Assembly (NCBI GenBank): GCA_036924085.1
Contig: JAVGWX010000003.1
Coordinates: forward strand, 128,074,974 to 128,138,973
Direction of reading: 5' to 3'
Origin: Ariolimax columbianus
Lineage: Eukaryota > Mollusca > Gastropoda > Stylommatophora > Arionidae
Length of the DNA: 64,000 nucleotides
Shown: one piece after another, positions 21,419 to 33,276 of the stretch
Numbering within the stretch: the first letter of the stretch is position 1
Layout of the letters: every line of letters begins with the position of its first letter
Program-made: the position numbers and the translations under genes
The notes under the pieces: model-generated
Seen by the model: the letters and a program-made list of their open reading frames with translations, nothing else
What the model was told of the DNA's origin: nothing
The model's database searches: none

Positions 21419-23110
21419 TCATAAATCTTTTCCAGCGTCTATGCACGCATCACAGCGTTTAAGTAATGCTTTAAAAGCTTCAGCATAGAATGATTTGTGA
21501 GCATGTCTGAACCAATCCAGGACAGCTTGTTTCACTTCGCCATCCGTGCTGAAATGCTGACCTTCCAGGAAATTTTGTAGGGGTCCAAACAGGTGGAAAT
21601 CGTTTAGAGTTAGGTCTGAGCTAGGTGGATATGGCAATACCTTCCAGCCGAGATGCTGGAGATGGCACATAGTGTGGTGAGCCGTATGAGGTCGGGCGTT
21701 ATCTTGCAGGAGCACGACGCCCTTCGTGATCAAACTAGACCGTTTTTTTCCGCAGACGGTTATACATACACATCATTCTTCTTCTTCTGCGTACGCAGTC
21801 AGACAGCAACCATTATTTTTTCGAAAAAAGCAGCGGTCATCCTGAGGCTGTCGACACTGCCATAGAGCTTGTCTAGTGTTGCCACTGGTGATGGCCACAT
21901 CTGCTCTCTCTGATCCTCGTTTGTCGGGCAGTTTTGCAGCAAATGCTCAGCGGTCATTTTCCCGGTACCACACGGGCATTCGTCAGTGCCACCTATCTTC
22001 AATTTCTTGAATAGGTGGTACCTCAGTCTATTGTGGCCAGTGCGAAGTCTGAAGACAACGACCTGCTCTCTTCTGTTCAACTGGTAATAGGCATCGTTTT
22101 TTGTGAAGCCAGTATGTTCGGTTTCTCATTTGGTCATGTATCTAGCTCTAATAAGCCGATTTGACTCTTCGTATGTCATACTAGTATATGGTTGTGGTAG
22201 TTTTGCACCTTTTTTTGCCAGTCTGTCTGCCTCCTCGTTGCCTTGGATGTTGCAGAGGGATGGAACCCACTGCACCACTACCCTTTTTGGTGCGGACTGC
22301 TGGCATAGTTGACAGAGTACTGCTCTTAAATCATTAAGTTCAGTATTTTTCTAGCTTTTTAGTGCTGTGACTACGGCCAGAGCATCATACACATCATTCA
22401 AAATCCGTATGTACTGTTCACTGTTGATAGTGGCACCACAGTGTAGAAAATCAACATGAATGGTTCCAAGTTTGTTCAAGAAAACACCCTCCATTACTTC
22501 ACCTGCAGACGCAATGGTCAGAAATTTGGTGAGTGGTGGTGATAGCGTACGCTTTCACTGCTTGTTTCGATTCAGGAGTATAACGATGCGCCCCAGTTTT
22601 GCCACATATAATGATGCGCCAACGTTATGTCACATGTAATGAAGCGATCCAAAAAGGCATGCCCTTCCATGTCAAAACGTTCCTTCAATTCAGTGAAGGC
22701 TTGAACGCTTCTCTGCCAGTCAAAAATTGAGAGCTGTCTTGGCACCCAACGTGCACCAACTTTCTGAAAATGCAAATGTTCATGAATAACAGTGTTCACC
22801 GTACCCAGAGAAAAGCTTGCCTCTTGTAGAATTTTGAGACAAATTATGCGTCGATTTTCCAGAATAAGACGTTCCACAATCTGGATATTCACAGGAATTA
22901 CTGTGGTTGGTTGGAAGCCACCACGGCCGGGATCATCACTCATGGAATTACTGCCTTTTCTAAAACGTTTACCCCCATCAACTGCGACCGAGTGTCACCT
23001 CATCGTATTGTGATAGCAGTCTTCCGTATATTTCCGCAGGTTTCTTGCCTTCTTTCACAAGAAACTTCATCACAACACGCTGTTTATGCAAGTACTAATA
23101 GTGTTGTTTG
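21419..23110 (-). pseudogene. Mariner transposase, split by LINE copy D
   Basis: On the minus strand, from high to low coordinates: QRVVMKFLVKEGKKPAEIYG and QYDEVTLGRS (helix-turn-helix, ending near an in-frame stop), DDPGRGGFQP, IVERLILENRRI, GTVNTVIHEHLHFQKVGARW and VPRQLS. Next comes ITCDITLAHHY, which holds the first catalytic Asp, then YTPESKQA after a frameshift, AGEVMEGVFLNKLG and ATINSEQYIRILNDVY. LINE D breaks the gene at this point. The second half has LLQDNARPHTA (second Asp) and PPSSDLTLNDFHLF, ending in KRCDACIDAGKDL. Besides the insertion there are several stops and frameshifts. Confidence 0.85.
21778..22385 (-). mobile_element. RNase H-bearing LINE, copy D, nested in mariner, 13-bp target duplication
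   Basis: This is a 608-bp minus-strand insertion flanked by CATACACATCATT at 21765-21777 and 22386-22398. The 3' end has the TTCTTCTTC tail; the 5' truncation falls in RNase H. The protein reads DALAVVTALKS, WVPSLCNIQGNEEADRLA (the usual His of S-H-C is Leu), YYQLNRREQVVVFRLRTGHN and the CPCGTGKMTAEHLLQNCP finger. The final 93 codons are open (21799-22080), but upstream stops occur (about 22130 and 22350). Confidence 0.95.
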
Positions 23111-23279
23111 CCATTTGTATTTATCTGTCACGTGACTGCCTCATGGCAAATGGGTCACCTAGCATTAATAGGGCATAGGTGTCTCTAACTAATGATAGTA
23201 GTTCCAGTAAGCTTTAACCCATTCAGGAATAAATAGAACAAAAAGTCCCAATTTTATTTGAATGCCCCTCGTACTAATA

Positions 23280-25790
23280 TATATTTATAGAAGAGCAGTG
23301 TAACATACTTAATCTATCTATTTCACTTTAGACTGAATGGTTTCTTTGGAAGCCCTTCTTAATTGATATTTTAGATTGTCCTTTGAAGCTCCGAAAATGA
23401 AAATCCAGCAATCCTGGCCTACTCTTTCATAATTCTTCGGGGTTTTGTTGTTGTTGTTGTTGTTAGGAATCTCCGCGGTTATCTTGCGTTGTCCGCCCCA
23501 ATCCAGTGCAGGTTAGCTTACGTTTTTATGGACTTTTTTGAAGAGTGTTTCTTGTCTTGTCCACTTGTGTCGTGAGGCGTCGTTGTTTTCTGTCCAGGGC
23601 CAGACGCGTCGCTGAAGTAGTCATCTCATGACAATTAGAATATCCGAGCCATTTCATACCCAACTAGTTCTCGGTCTGTCACGATTGTGAAACCCCGAAG
23701 GTCGTGCGCTATAGACGCACATGGGTAGTTGGTCAGGTTGCATTCTCATTAGGTGGTCGAACCACTTTATTCTCTCCTGATATGCATTTACATTTGCTAG
23801 TTAGTACCCGATCTTTAATTTCTCTGTCTGAATGGTGCATCATGCCCAATAAGATTGTATCTCTCCGGTCTCCAGCAGTATTGATTGACATAGTGCTCTG
23901 CGTCACAAACTTTTTTTTGTTGTTGTAAATTCATCTGGTCATCTAACACGAAACATACGATAAAGACAACTTAGTGATAAAAGAGAAAGAACCGACCAGG
24001 TTGAGTTAACATTCTCCATCCACGAACAACAAAATATACAACATACAATTTGGATGTAACCAAATTGTGCTCAATGTCCTACCAAAATATACATTTCATC
24101 AATAACATATTTACGATCAATACCCACAATACCACTGCACGTGCGAGACTGTGGGGAAACCATTGTTGGTGGCTATATATATCGCTGCCTGGTTCATATG
24201 TCGTGGAAAACACGGGATCGGATTACACACGTGTCGTCCTGCCATCAAAAGGCTGGTGTAGGGAATCTTCAACATTCTGTATATATTTCAGGTAGTATTT
24301 GATGTTCAGTTCTTTGATCTTTCATTCCCACTGAAACCAATGGTGTCCTCTTCCCTGCATACTTCGACCTAACTGAAAACAAAATGATGTTGGTCTATTT
24401 ATGACCAACAAATGTTTGTGTCTAAATATGTCATCGTGTTTCCACGTCCACATTGCATGCTCCCTAATCTAATCATTCTAACATAGTATCATTGATGCGT
24501 ATGTCCGTCTAAAGCTATCGTACAACATACAGCCATTGTTGTCCTGTGGGGAGTCTGACAATTATGCAGGAAGTAGTTCGAATGGTGTCATCCACATGTG
24601 CACACTAGAGGTGAATCTACCAGAATTGTGACTATTTGACAATATTGTACTGCCTGTCTGTCGCAGATAGGGTTACCTACCAGAAGTAAATATAAACATG
24701 ATAATATTAGTTGTTTTTTTATGTGGATAATTTGAATTATAAATATGTATGCCATGTTGATAAACGCATTTAAAAAAACCATTTCGTCTTTCCCATGTAT
24801 CGTGTAAATCAGTTTATTCTGTGCCCAGAAGTCAAGATGGTGTCAATTCTTGGTCTGTAGCTCCATTCAAATATATTTTACATTGAATATCTTTTTTTGT
24901 GTGTGCATTAAATTATTCAATTTGTCAAAGTAAATGTGTATACATATGAACTGTGTGGTGGAAGATGAGATACTTATCATGCTGGTCTTTTCACCAAAGA
25001 GAGAAACAGGTTCAAAACCTTGATACGGCATAGTTTGTTTTTTATTCTTTCTATCCGGTATAAAATAATAAATGCTAACCAGTACTTTGGGCCCTGACTG
25101 CAGAGAAAAGTGACCTGTACTCCTCTGTCTCTATAAATACCCCAGGTGGTCCCCATCAATGGACATACACGCTGTTGGTTTGTTTGTCATTTAAAAAAGA
25201 ACTGTAGAACCGTTGCTTGTACTGAACCCTGTGGATGTTCGCAACTCCTGCCAGGAAACCCATCTGAGTTCAATTTCAAATGGGTCAGACAACTAACTCT
25301 CTTGCTCTCTCTCTCTCTTTCGCTGCCTCATTTAGTACAGTCATGATTTCGCCTAATGGGCAAAGATTCTTCAGACAACTTACTTCCTCGCCGCGTTCAA
25401 GTAATTTCCCCCACATCACTAACAAGGCCGTTTCTCCAGCAATAGGGAGATAAAAATACGTTGGATCGATAGGTTGGTGCTCTGTCGGTGAAGGAGGCAC
25501 TTATCAGCCCGACAACTAGTTCAAATCAGCAGTAAAATCCTGATGTGCCTATGACACCAGCCCGACAACACCTGGGGGTGGGATGTAGGCCTGAAGACAC
25601 GAGTGTTGCTGTTATCAAGTGGGCGGGGACTATGGTTAAGACACGAAGGTCGGGGTGTCAGACCTTGGATTGCTTTTGGTACATTTAAAAGAGTTAATCA
25701 AGGTTCAGAAACCTTCATTTGTCCCCTCGTTCTTACCTTTCTATGACGTGCCACGAGAAAAAGCAAGTAAACTCACTAATCAAATGATAG
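23280..25790. other. Unassigned sequence
   Basis: No transposon, RNA or host coding region recognised. It has a short (TTG)n run near 23445-23463 and a (CT)n run near 25300-25320. The frames at 23704-23928, 24050-24295 and 25285-25500 show no known domain. Confidence 0.4.
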
Positions 25791-26009
25791 AGAAAAGTGA
25801 ACATATCTGATAATCACTTGTCATCAACAATTCACCATAAACACAATTCAATCAGCAGTTCACTAACTAAACGCATAACTAACAGCTCGTCAAATCAATT
25901 TACCACAAACAATTTGCATGCAACAAATGCCCCCATCAACATTCCAAACACTCAAACTAACCACCAAAAGTTCATTCACACAATACACCATCAAGGATTC
26001 CCTCACCCA

Positions 26010-26280
26010 ACCTAATACAAACAATTAACGCACTTATCACACCACCAACATTTACCAACCCAACACACAACCAACAATTCATCCACTCAATACACAACCA
26101 ACAATTCACCCACACAACCTACCACCAATAAGTTACACACTTCCTCCTACCACCAATAAGTTACGCTCTCAACATACCCCCAACAATCAATTTACTCAAC
26201 ATACCCCCCCCCCCCAACAATCCATTTACTCAACATACCCCCAACAACCCATTTACTCAACATACCACTCCAAATTCATC
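26010..26280. repeat. Degenerate A/C-rich tandem repeat, about 24-30 bp
   Basis: Variants of CCAACAATTCATCCACTCAA and CCAACAATCAATTTACTCAA with CATACCCC linkers repeat about nine times, with a poly-C tract near 26206-26217. Unit length drifts, so this is an old or slippage-prone array. Confidence 0.7.
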
Positions 26281-26289
26281 AGCTTCATT

Positions 26290-27580
26290 GATATTCCAAC
26301 ATTCGCCACGTCTACAGATCACAATAGGCGTGTCACGTGCAATCACACAACAGAGAACAACTGGCACGCGGCACCGAACAAAAGATTATTTCCGTGAAGG
26401 GAGACAACTTCGGAAACACAAGTCAATCAACTGTCAGACGTTCGTTAATATCAATCAGCTATTCTTATTTCTCATAGCTGATTGGTTAGTAAATTGCCAC
26501 CCAATTTGTACCACTTTTCCGTTTCGACCACATCTCTAAACAGAGAAACTCTATCACTCTCTCTCTCCACATATATATTTACATCTTGCTGTTCGACCCG
26601 AATTAACTCTTGACAAGGTTTCTTTTAGTGAGTTACAGTGGCCCTTCTTACATTTAGAGACGTACATAATGAGTTGGACCGTGATCCTCCTGGCTGTAAT
26701 GCAATGCGAGGCTCGTCAGTAAACTCACCACTGTGTTAATGCCCACCTCGGTGACCTGACTACCGCGATCAGGAACAGGAACGAGGGCATGAGTGGGAAC
26801 TTGGCCAGTGTTGAACCTGATCTTGATTACTCTTTGCAACCCCCCCCCCCCTCTCCCATATCGTATGGATGTTGCCAGACAGTTACTGTAATGTTCATTG
26901 CCCACTAAGAGTGACACATACACAACTTTCTAAATATGAGTGACGGACGGGTTAACCAATGGACACTATCTGAGGTCAGGCCAGTTTTGAGACAAGTTTC
27001 ACGTCTTATCGTCACTTGTTACGAAGCAGTGTCCCAGCGTGGTTGTTATGATGGTGGTTTCTGTACCAATGTGTCGGATTGCTGGCAACATGCACATCCC
27101 TCTTTAGTCGTATCTACAAATTGCTTTGAAGGTTACAGTGGCCCCATACTTTGATTCCACATTGTGGCATTGTATAAGACGAGTTTCAGACAAATCAGTT
27201 AATGAAGAAAAGGAACGTCAGGAAGTGGCCATGAAGGACATATTAAGTCTTTCTGAAATGTCCGTGAATGTTCTGTAACTATTAATTACAAGCAGTTTTT
27301 GTTCTGCCTGGAGGATGGATTTTAGCTCTGAAAACACATACAAGCATGCAGGGCAGTATTAAACAGGGTTCTGATCACTATATGGACTGTAGCTGCAAGT
27401 CCACAAAAAACATCACTTCAATCTTCTACAGCTCGGCAGTCTACATTGAATAACGTGACATTTTAAGAACTCCGCCATTCAGTTCAGCATGCTAACAACA
27501 CATCAACGTTGGGTGCTTTCATTCGTGGCTAGGCCCTTCCCCAATAAATCGTCCTAAAACAAGGACCCTATTCAGCCGGA
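26290..27580. other. Unassigned sequence
   Basis: The frame at 26936-27154 encodes a small cysteine-containing peptide (CYDGGFC, DCWQH) but has no recognisable exon structure. A poly-C tract lies near 26840-26850. Confidence 0.35.
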
Positions 27581-27589
27581 CTGAATGGA

Positions 27590-28090
27590 GCAAGGCTAGA
27601 GATAGGAGAGAAGGCCGTACTGTGGTGGTACGCGCTAGTTCAGGCCTAGGCTAGGCACGATCGATAACTCCGTCGGCCCAACACACACAGACCCGTTAGC
27701 GAGCCGCCATCTTGACGTTTCCTGTCTCGTCTCACAAGCGCTAAAAATGGAAGGAAACGCTGGAAAACATAACCAACGGAATCAAATTTACAACCAGTTA
27801 AATATAAAAAGGTTACATTATGCAACTTACCGCACATTGTGGTCTAGGTCACTGGAAAATGAAGATATTAAAGGCATAACATGACGTCCGTTTGAATACT
27901 GCAGCGATTGTGAAGAGCGCGGAGTGGGTTGGTCACGTGACGAACGATAATTGACACTCCAGCAAACGGCATTCCTTCAAGGGCCGGGACTTGCGCGCAA
28001 AAATGGGCGGGGCCGGTTGGGAGATCGCCTGTGATCTATCGCAAACCAATGCTGTGCCATTTTCCCCTCGCCGCTCGTTCTTCTTTCTTT
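27590..28090 (-). promoter_or_regulatory. Candidate host promoter / first-exon island
   Basis: This stretch is richer in G+C and CpG than its surroundings. It contains a GC box (GGGCGGGGC, about 28000-28010), a palindromic E-box (GTCACGTGAC, about 27931-27941) and, on the minus strand, AAGATGGCGGC (about 27699-27711), the classic YY1 element in sense orientation. On the minus strand ATGTGCG is followed immediately by GTAAGT (27830-27825), a consensus splice donor with a short potential first coding exon. Together these fit a housekeeping-type promoter firing toward lower coordinates, but no downstream exon is identified in the window. Confidence 0.4.
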
Positions 28091-28094
28091 CTAG

Positions 28095-28745
28095 ACAATA
28101 TAGACAATTGTTCTCACATAAGCTACAGTAGTTTTCCCTCGGTGTTTTTACATCCTATTGTTCTTTATTCTTTGCCCATCGACGAGAACTAATCAACTAT
28201 CTTAATAACACTAACCACATACAACTAAACAAAACACAAACTGGCGTTATGTAGTTTAATAATTAGTTCATTTTAGGTAGATTTTACATTAATTGTTAAG
28301 TCTCCATATTCAGGCAAACATGTTGATTGGATGATACATTTAAGCGGAAGGAAAACTCTGAAACTGAACAATTGTGAAAATAGCACGGGGCGCTGACTTA
28401 ACAAAAACATCCTTCTGGTGCATTTTAAATTCCATTGATAAAACTGATTTTATTAAAGCGACGCTGACTCGAGTGGTATATAATATGATGCAATCATACC
28501 TTCAACAATTTACAAATATAAAATTATGAATTACATAGCATTTATGTCATTGTTTGTACATTTCTTCAAGTTCAGTTATGTAGTAGCTTCAACTGTCAAA
28601 GATGTAGCTACATGTGTTAAACAATGGTGTATTTAACTATAACAGGAGAGAGACAGAGTATGTGAATGGTACAGACAGGATGAGAGAAAGATTGATAGAG
28701 AAAGGCTACATTTGTAATAAAAACCCAGTGTATATGTATCAGCTT
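28095..28745. other. Unassigned AT-rich sequence
   Basis: Nothing recognised. Confidence 0.4.
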
Positions 28746-28747
28746 TT

Positions 28748-28962
28748 CTAGGATTGTATTCTCACTGCTGGGGTAGTCGAGAAGTTTTTAAGCTGAGGAC
28801 TAAAGGTCGTTTTGCCATTGCTACTGCCACGTCGTGTGCTGGCTATGTTTGTTTATTTCATCCCCAACATAAAAACAACATATGTTTTACCGCGAGATTC
28901 GAATCGCAGCCGCCCTTGTCAGTACCCAGACACCGAAGCCACTAGGCCAAGCGCTCCTGTAT
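28748..28962 (-). mobile_element. tRNA-derived SINE (family 2), minus strand
   Basis: The minus strand begins with a tRNA-like head: GGAGCGCTTGGCCTAGTGGC (box A) and, about 40 bp on, GCGATTCGAATCTCGCGG (box B). A body follows, ending with CCCCAGCAGTGAGAATA. The same tail (CCCCAGCAGTAGGAATA) and a similar head occur at 39796-39993. The frame at 28754-28945 is incidental. Confidence 0.7.
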
Positions 28963-28969
28963 ATGTTCA

Positions 28970-29560
28970 TTGAAGATACAATCTGACTTGGTCGTTCTCT
29001 GAAGACTTGGCACGAAAAATCAAGAGTTAATTATTTGAAAACATTTATAGGCTAGGGAAGAATTCTTCAAGAGACACAACTAACATTGTACAAACGTGCC
29101 GTACATTTGCTAAACCATGTCCAGTGCACATGAAATACTTATACAATTATTGTTGAACACAAGCAAACTAAACGGCAAATACCAATACTTTGAAGATACG
29201 AGAGATGCGTATGTGTGTATATGTGTGTGTGTGTATGTCTGTCCGTCTGTGTGTGTGTGTAAATGTGTTACAGTTGGATGCCTACATTTGTATTTTCTGT
29301 TTTACTATGCAGTACCTCCAGAAGCCATGAAAATACGGCGAGGCTACAACAGTTTTGTGAATTAAAGTACATACAAATTTGGCTATCTATGGTTCAAATA
29401 CCGCGCTGCAACATAAAACAAAATTGAAATAACGTTACGACCAGAAGGACTTCATTACGGATATTCACATGAGAACAACAAACACATTATGAAAGAAGAT
29501 ATGAACACAACATAAAGGTGTATGGACATAAATAAAAGATGTAAAAATCATCCGCTTCAA
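28970..29560. other. Unassigned sequence
   Basis: A (GT)n-rich run lies at about 29207-29265. No gene recognised. Confidence 0.4.
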
Positions 29561-29565
29561 AATGT

Positions 29566-29924
29566 TCATCCTTCTCCCATAATGTGCAATGGGTCCTTAC
29601 GTGTATTGTCCGTTGTCCCTGGCCGGCTGAAAGGTATGGTAAGCTCGTTCGTGTCTCTGTTCAAGTGCCGTATCTGAACCATTAAGATGCTTGTTTCTGT
29701 ACATCTAGAAGTCATGAACAATCTGATAACATCATTTCCAAAATCTGATATTGGAATCAAACCAATCATGATATTTCTATGACAAGTTTAGATATAACAA
29801 TTGATTTATGTAAGGCGCAGATCTTGTCTGTGGGAAGCTTATTTGATATTTTAGTGACTGTTATGCCGTTTGTAATGGCCGGGCGGTTAATTTCAAATAC
29901 AGTAAAGCTGCTACCAGAGACGGT
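29566..29924 (-). other. Unidentified minus-strand reading frames
   Basis: Two adjoining frames (29566-29769; 29766-30017) encode SGSSFTVFEINRP and IPISDFGNDVIRLFMT. The second resembles IEIPDLGNDVISYAT in the minus-strand frame at 34025-34273. This may be diverged exon or repeat sequence. The family is not recognised and no splice sites were established. Confidence 0.2.
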
Positions 29925-30113
29925 TGTGTCGTACCGAAAGGTGCAAATATCGTAGTCAAACTGTAAGCTAGCCACACAACGCATTCTGTTCTCTGGACTA
30001 CATCCTGCTACTTGCAAAGCCCTGCTCAGCGCTTGGTAGCGGGAGATTAAGAATGAACGCAGAAGAAGAAGAAGAAGAAGAAGAAGAAGAAGAAGAAGAA
30101 GAAGGAGGAGAAA
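29925..30113 (+). repeat. GAA-tailed dispersed family, 3' part
   Basis: GTACCGAAAGGTGCAAATAT, ACACAACGCATTCTGTTCTC, TGGACTACATCCTGCTACTT, GCTTGGTAGCGGGAGATTAA and GAATGAACG match the 3' half of the copy at 39140-39507. It ends in a pure (GAA)n run (about 30060-30107). Confidence 0.8.
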
Positions 30114-30114
30114 A

Positions 30115-31400
30115 AGAACAGTAAAGCTGTTATTCGACTCGTTTCACTTTACTTATGTTCTTTATTTGTGCTGTTACACGACGTTAGGGACTGACTTACA
30201 ACAAGTGTGCTGCATCTGTTGTTGTAAGTCCGTTCTGTTGTATGATTTCTGTTATGTTGTCTTACACATATCGTACGTGTCTTAAAACTTGATTTTAAAA
30301 ACCCCAGTGAATCTTAGATTTTTTTTACAACAAAAGTAAAATCAAACCGTTTCCTGCACACTGCACGACAACTCACATGGACAGCGGTTGTTATTTCTCA
30401 AACATGTAAATTTCACATTCAAACTACACCAGCAATGCAAATAAATACCGTGTTGTTAGTTTCTGTAGTGCTTTACACTAAATGCAAATATTTAATAACC
30501 AAAGCAATAATGGCTGGCATTTGACTTTTACAACCGCTAATATACATTTGAAACAGCGCACGTGCTGGTAATTCTGTATATACAGGCACGAGACGAGTGG
30601 CACATGGGTTGAGTGCACACTTCTCACGGTATAGCTAACTGAATGGTGTCCATGTTGCCCAATTGCTCTAGTCGACCCATTGTTAATTTAGTGCTTGGTT
30701 TGCAGCAGGAACGGCTTGACAGCGAGTGATGGAACCTGGGGTATAGGCCTATGAAGTCACTAACACTTCATCCCAGATAGCAGTGTCGGCTTTACCTTCA
30801 GCTCCACGATAGCTTTATCGTGTTATTTACGTTATTTATCCGGTGTATATACAGGAACAGGGGTTAGCGGGGCGTTCAGGTCAACAACCAAAGGACGCGT
30901 ATGACCAGCCCCAGCAGAGGTGAACAGTTGGTAATCTTTAGTTTGGTCACATGCCAGGACGGATTGAGATACCTTTCCTTAACAAAAAAAACTAAAGATA
31001 TGAAATAACGTAGAATTCGTCTAATGTCAACTTAGCTCGTCGGTCCATTTGTTGAATCATGTCCAATACTGCATTTGGCTTCCTATACCATTTATTGTCA
31101 GAGTCTGATTCCAGTAATTTGCAGTGGGTTACTATAGCAATCGTATTTATATGATGAGGTTACCAACTCATTACACAATCTTCCATAGCCGATTATTACG
31201 ACATGCAGAGAGGAAACAGTGGTTATATTCTGTTTGCCACGGGAACCACTCACTTAAATAATGATTTCTGAACATCTGCTTCGATGGTGTTAAGTTGGTG
31301 TCCATTTACCAAGGTCATTCTTGAACACGTTCTATGGAGACACCAATAACCGAAGGCTGACCACTGATTGCTTTAAAAATATTACGTTGCTGTCTAAAAG
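30115..31400. other. Unassigned sequence
   Basis: No gene or repeat recognised. Confidence 0.4.
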
Positions 31401-31408
31401 CATGCGAC

Positions 31409-31500
31409 AAAAAAGAAGAAGAAGAAGAGAAGAAGAAGAAGAAGAAGAAGAAGAAGAAGAAGAAGGAGAAAAGGAGGAAGAAAGGGGAATAAGAAGAAAA
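31409..31500. repeat. (GAA)n purine tract
   Basis: An imperfect GAA/AGG-rich purine run of about 90 bp. It opens frames on both strands (poly-Glu/Arg and poly-Phe/Ser), which are not genes. No retroelement end is recognised beside it. Confidence 0.9.
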
Positions 31501-31929
31501 GGTTGAAGGACGAAGCGCAGGCAAAGGAGAAGCAGGAAGAAGAAGATTTGACATTATCACATCAAAAATAACATATTCAGATGAGAATAATAAAGACAAC
31601 AAGAAAGAAAAGAAAATCAACGTTCTTCTCAATCCTCTTATCTCCGGGTAAACAAGTTATCCAAACAGATATTCCTCAGTCAGAATTGAGGTACTGGTTC
31701 TAGAGAAGCCACTGGTCCAGCACGAAGCTCAACATAAATAATAAGAGGATACATTGACACTTATGCGCTCAAGTTTTGGAAAAAGAGTAAATACCCGCAT
31801 ATCTGAAGGGAAGCTGGCTAGTAAGTGGAGATCTGCAGGATGTACACACGATTGGGACACAATTGTATACCAGTATCTAAGAAATGATTGAGCAGGATCA
31901 TATTACAGTGACTGAAAAAAGGTCACAAA

Positions 31930-32180
31930 TAAAATTTGAGGGAGAAACAGACTGGCTTTCGGCAAAATAGACTCGGTGTAGAATAGATAGCTACACTATA
32001 TATAATAGTTGAATGGAACTCATCACTCTATATCGGATTTGTAGATTATTGCAACTAAATTTGACAGTTTATGCATGGAATCGCTCTATGAGTTGCTCAG
32101 ACACTACGATGTGTATCTGAGGTCCACTAATATAATTGAGAAAACGTCTGGAAATATTATGTTCAGCACGAGTGACAGAC
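31930..32180 (+). pseudogene. Decayed LINE reverse transcriptase, motif A region
   Basis: The plus strand reads VEWNSSLYIGFVDYCN and, after a frameshift, KFDSLCMESLYELLRHYDV followed by NIIEKT. This is the pattern of RT motif A in LINEs (F-V-D-Y-x-K-A-F-D-S, then E-x-L-W-x-L-L-R-H-Y-G). Sequence up to about 32700 may be the rest of the element but is too decayed to assign. No ATG-initiated frame marks it. Confidence 0.6.
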
Positions 32181-33018
32181 TTCTGAGCCCATTTAGATAA
32201 GAACTGATGTATGTCAGGGATGTTTCTTATCATCATTTTTCTTTTCGCTGACCATAGACTAAATTATGACGACATCCACTTCAACCAACTAAATTAGAAT
32301 TCATTGATGTTTAACAAAATGACTTGGTGATTTGAACAACACTGATGACTTGGTTCAATCAGATGCAAAATAGATTACTAAATGAATAGTCACATAAATT
32401 TGCTCTGAGGATACATTAAGAAAAATCACAGATTTGAGAGTAAAAGCATTTAACGATTATTACACACAATACGAAAAACAGCTGATAGCATTACAACACA
32501 GTCTCTGTTCAGGAATACCAAAAGCAAGAGAAATAAGAGGGAGCTGACAGTTTGATTTTTAATTTGAATAGTTACAATAATTGTGTACTTGAAAATTACA
32601 CAACCGATCTTTCTACGAATTAAGAATTAGAGATATTTTAGAAGCTACTTCAGCGATTCGAACCTCCACCACACACGTAACATCTCTTTGCTGCAAGATT
32701 AAGACTAAGTCATATGCTTCTGTCAACTGGAGGCTATCTTTGTTTTATCAGTATTTCAAAATGCACACCACCGATGACACAAAACAAAAAATGTCATTAG
32801 ACAACCTCTGTGATTCAGTAGAGAACCACAGACATTCAGTAGACAATCCGAACATTTAATATGGAACTCTTGATATTCAAAAGAGTAGGGGGATTCGAAC
32901 CCAGCCTGTCCACGTGACATCAGTATTTTGCACATATCTCTGTTTCTTGCAGTTTTTCTCCTGACTCTGACAGTAACTGGGCTTTAATCTTACTTCAGAG
33001 ATAATTACTTGTTATATT
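32180..33018. other. Unassigned, possibly decayed LINE remainder
   Basis: No clear motif. A box B-like GATTCGAACC occurs near 32654 and again near 32892, without a convincing box A. Confidence 0.3.
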
Positions 33019-33033
33019 AAATAACTGTTGTTC

Positions 33034-33261
33034 ACAAATTGAAGATAGGTGGCACTGACGAATGCTCGTGTGGTACAGGGAAAATGACCGCTGAGCATTT
33101 GCTGCAAAACTGCCCGACATACGAGAATCAGAGAGAGCAGATGTGGACATCACCAGTGGCAACACTAGACAAGCTCTACGGCAGTGTCGGTAGCCTCAGG
33201 ATGACCACCGCTTTTTAAAAAAAAAATAAAGGTCGATGTCTGACAGCGTAAGAAGAAGAAG
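33034..33261 (+). mobile_element. RNase H-bearing LINE, copy E (228-bp 3' stub), 15-bp target duplication
   Basis: The plus strand reads LKIGGTDECSCGTGKMTAEH, LLQNCPTYENQ and SLRMTTAF, the C-terminal end of the same LINE family, then a 3' UTR ending in GAAGAAGAAG. It is flanked by AAATAACTGTTGTTC at 33019-33033 and 33262-33276. The first finger Cys pair reads C-S-C rather than C-P-C. It is severely 5'-truncated. Confidence 0.93.
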
Positions 33262-33276
33262 AAATAACTGTTGTTC

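Larger units (their letters stand above)
21343..23273 (-). mobile_element. Mariner element interrupted by a LINE
   Basis: Transposase pieces at 21419-21760 and 22400-23110 (minus strand) flank LINE copy D. The likely ends are TA-TGGGGG at 21343 and CCCCTCG-TA at 23273, with loosely matching inverted termini. Without the 608-bp LINE and one duplicated 13-mer the element would be about 1.31 kb, the usual mariner size. The terminal repeats match less well than in the other two mariners, so the ends are approximate. Confidence 0.75.

Noticed and set aside
26936..27154. EGF-like or other secreted cysteine-rich exon
   Set aside because: Only a few cysteines without an established spacing pattern, and no convincing splice sites.
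28883..28960. Functional tRNA gene
   Set aside because: Boxes A and B are present but acceptor-stem pairing is not evident, and the head is joined to a SINE body shared with 39796-39993.
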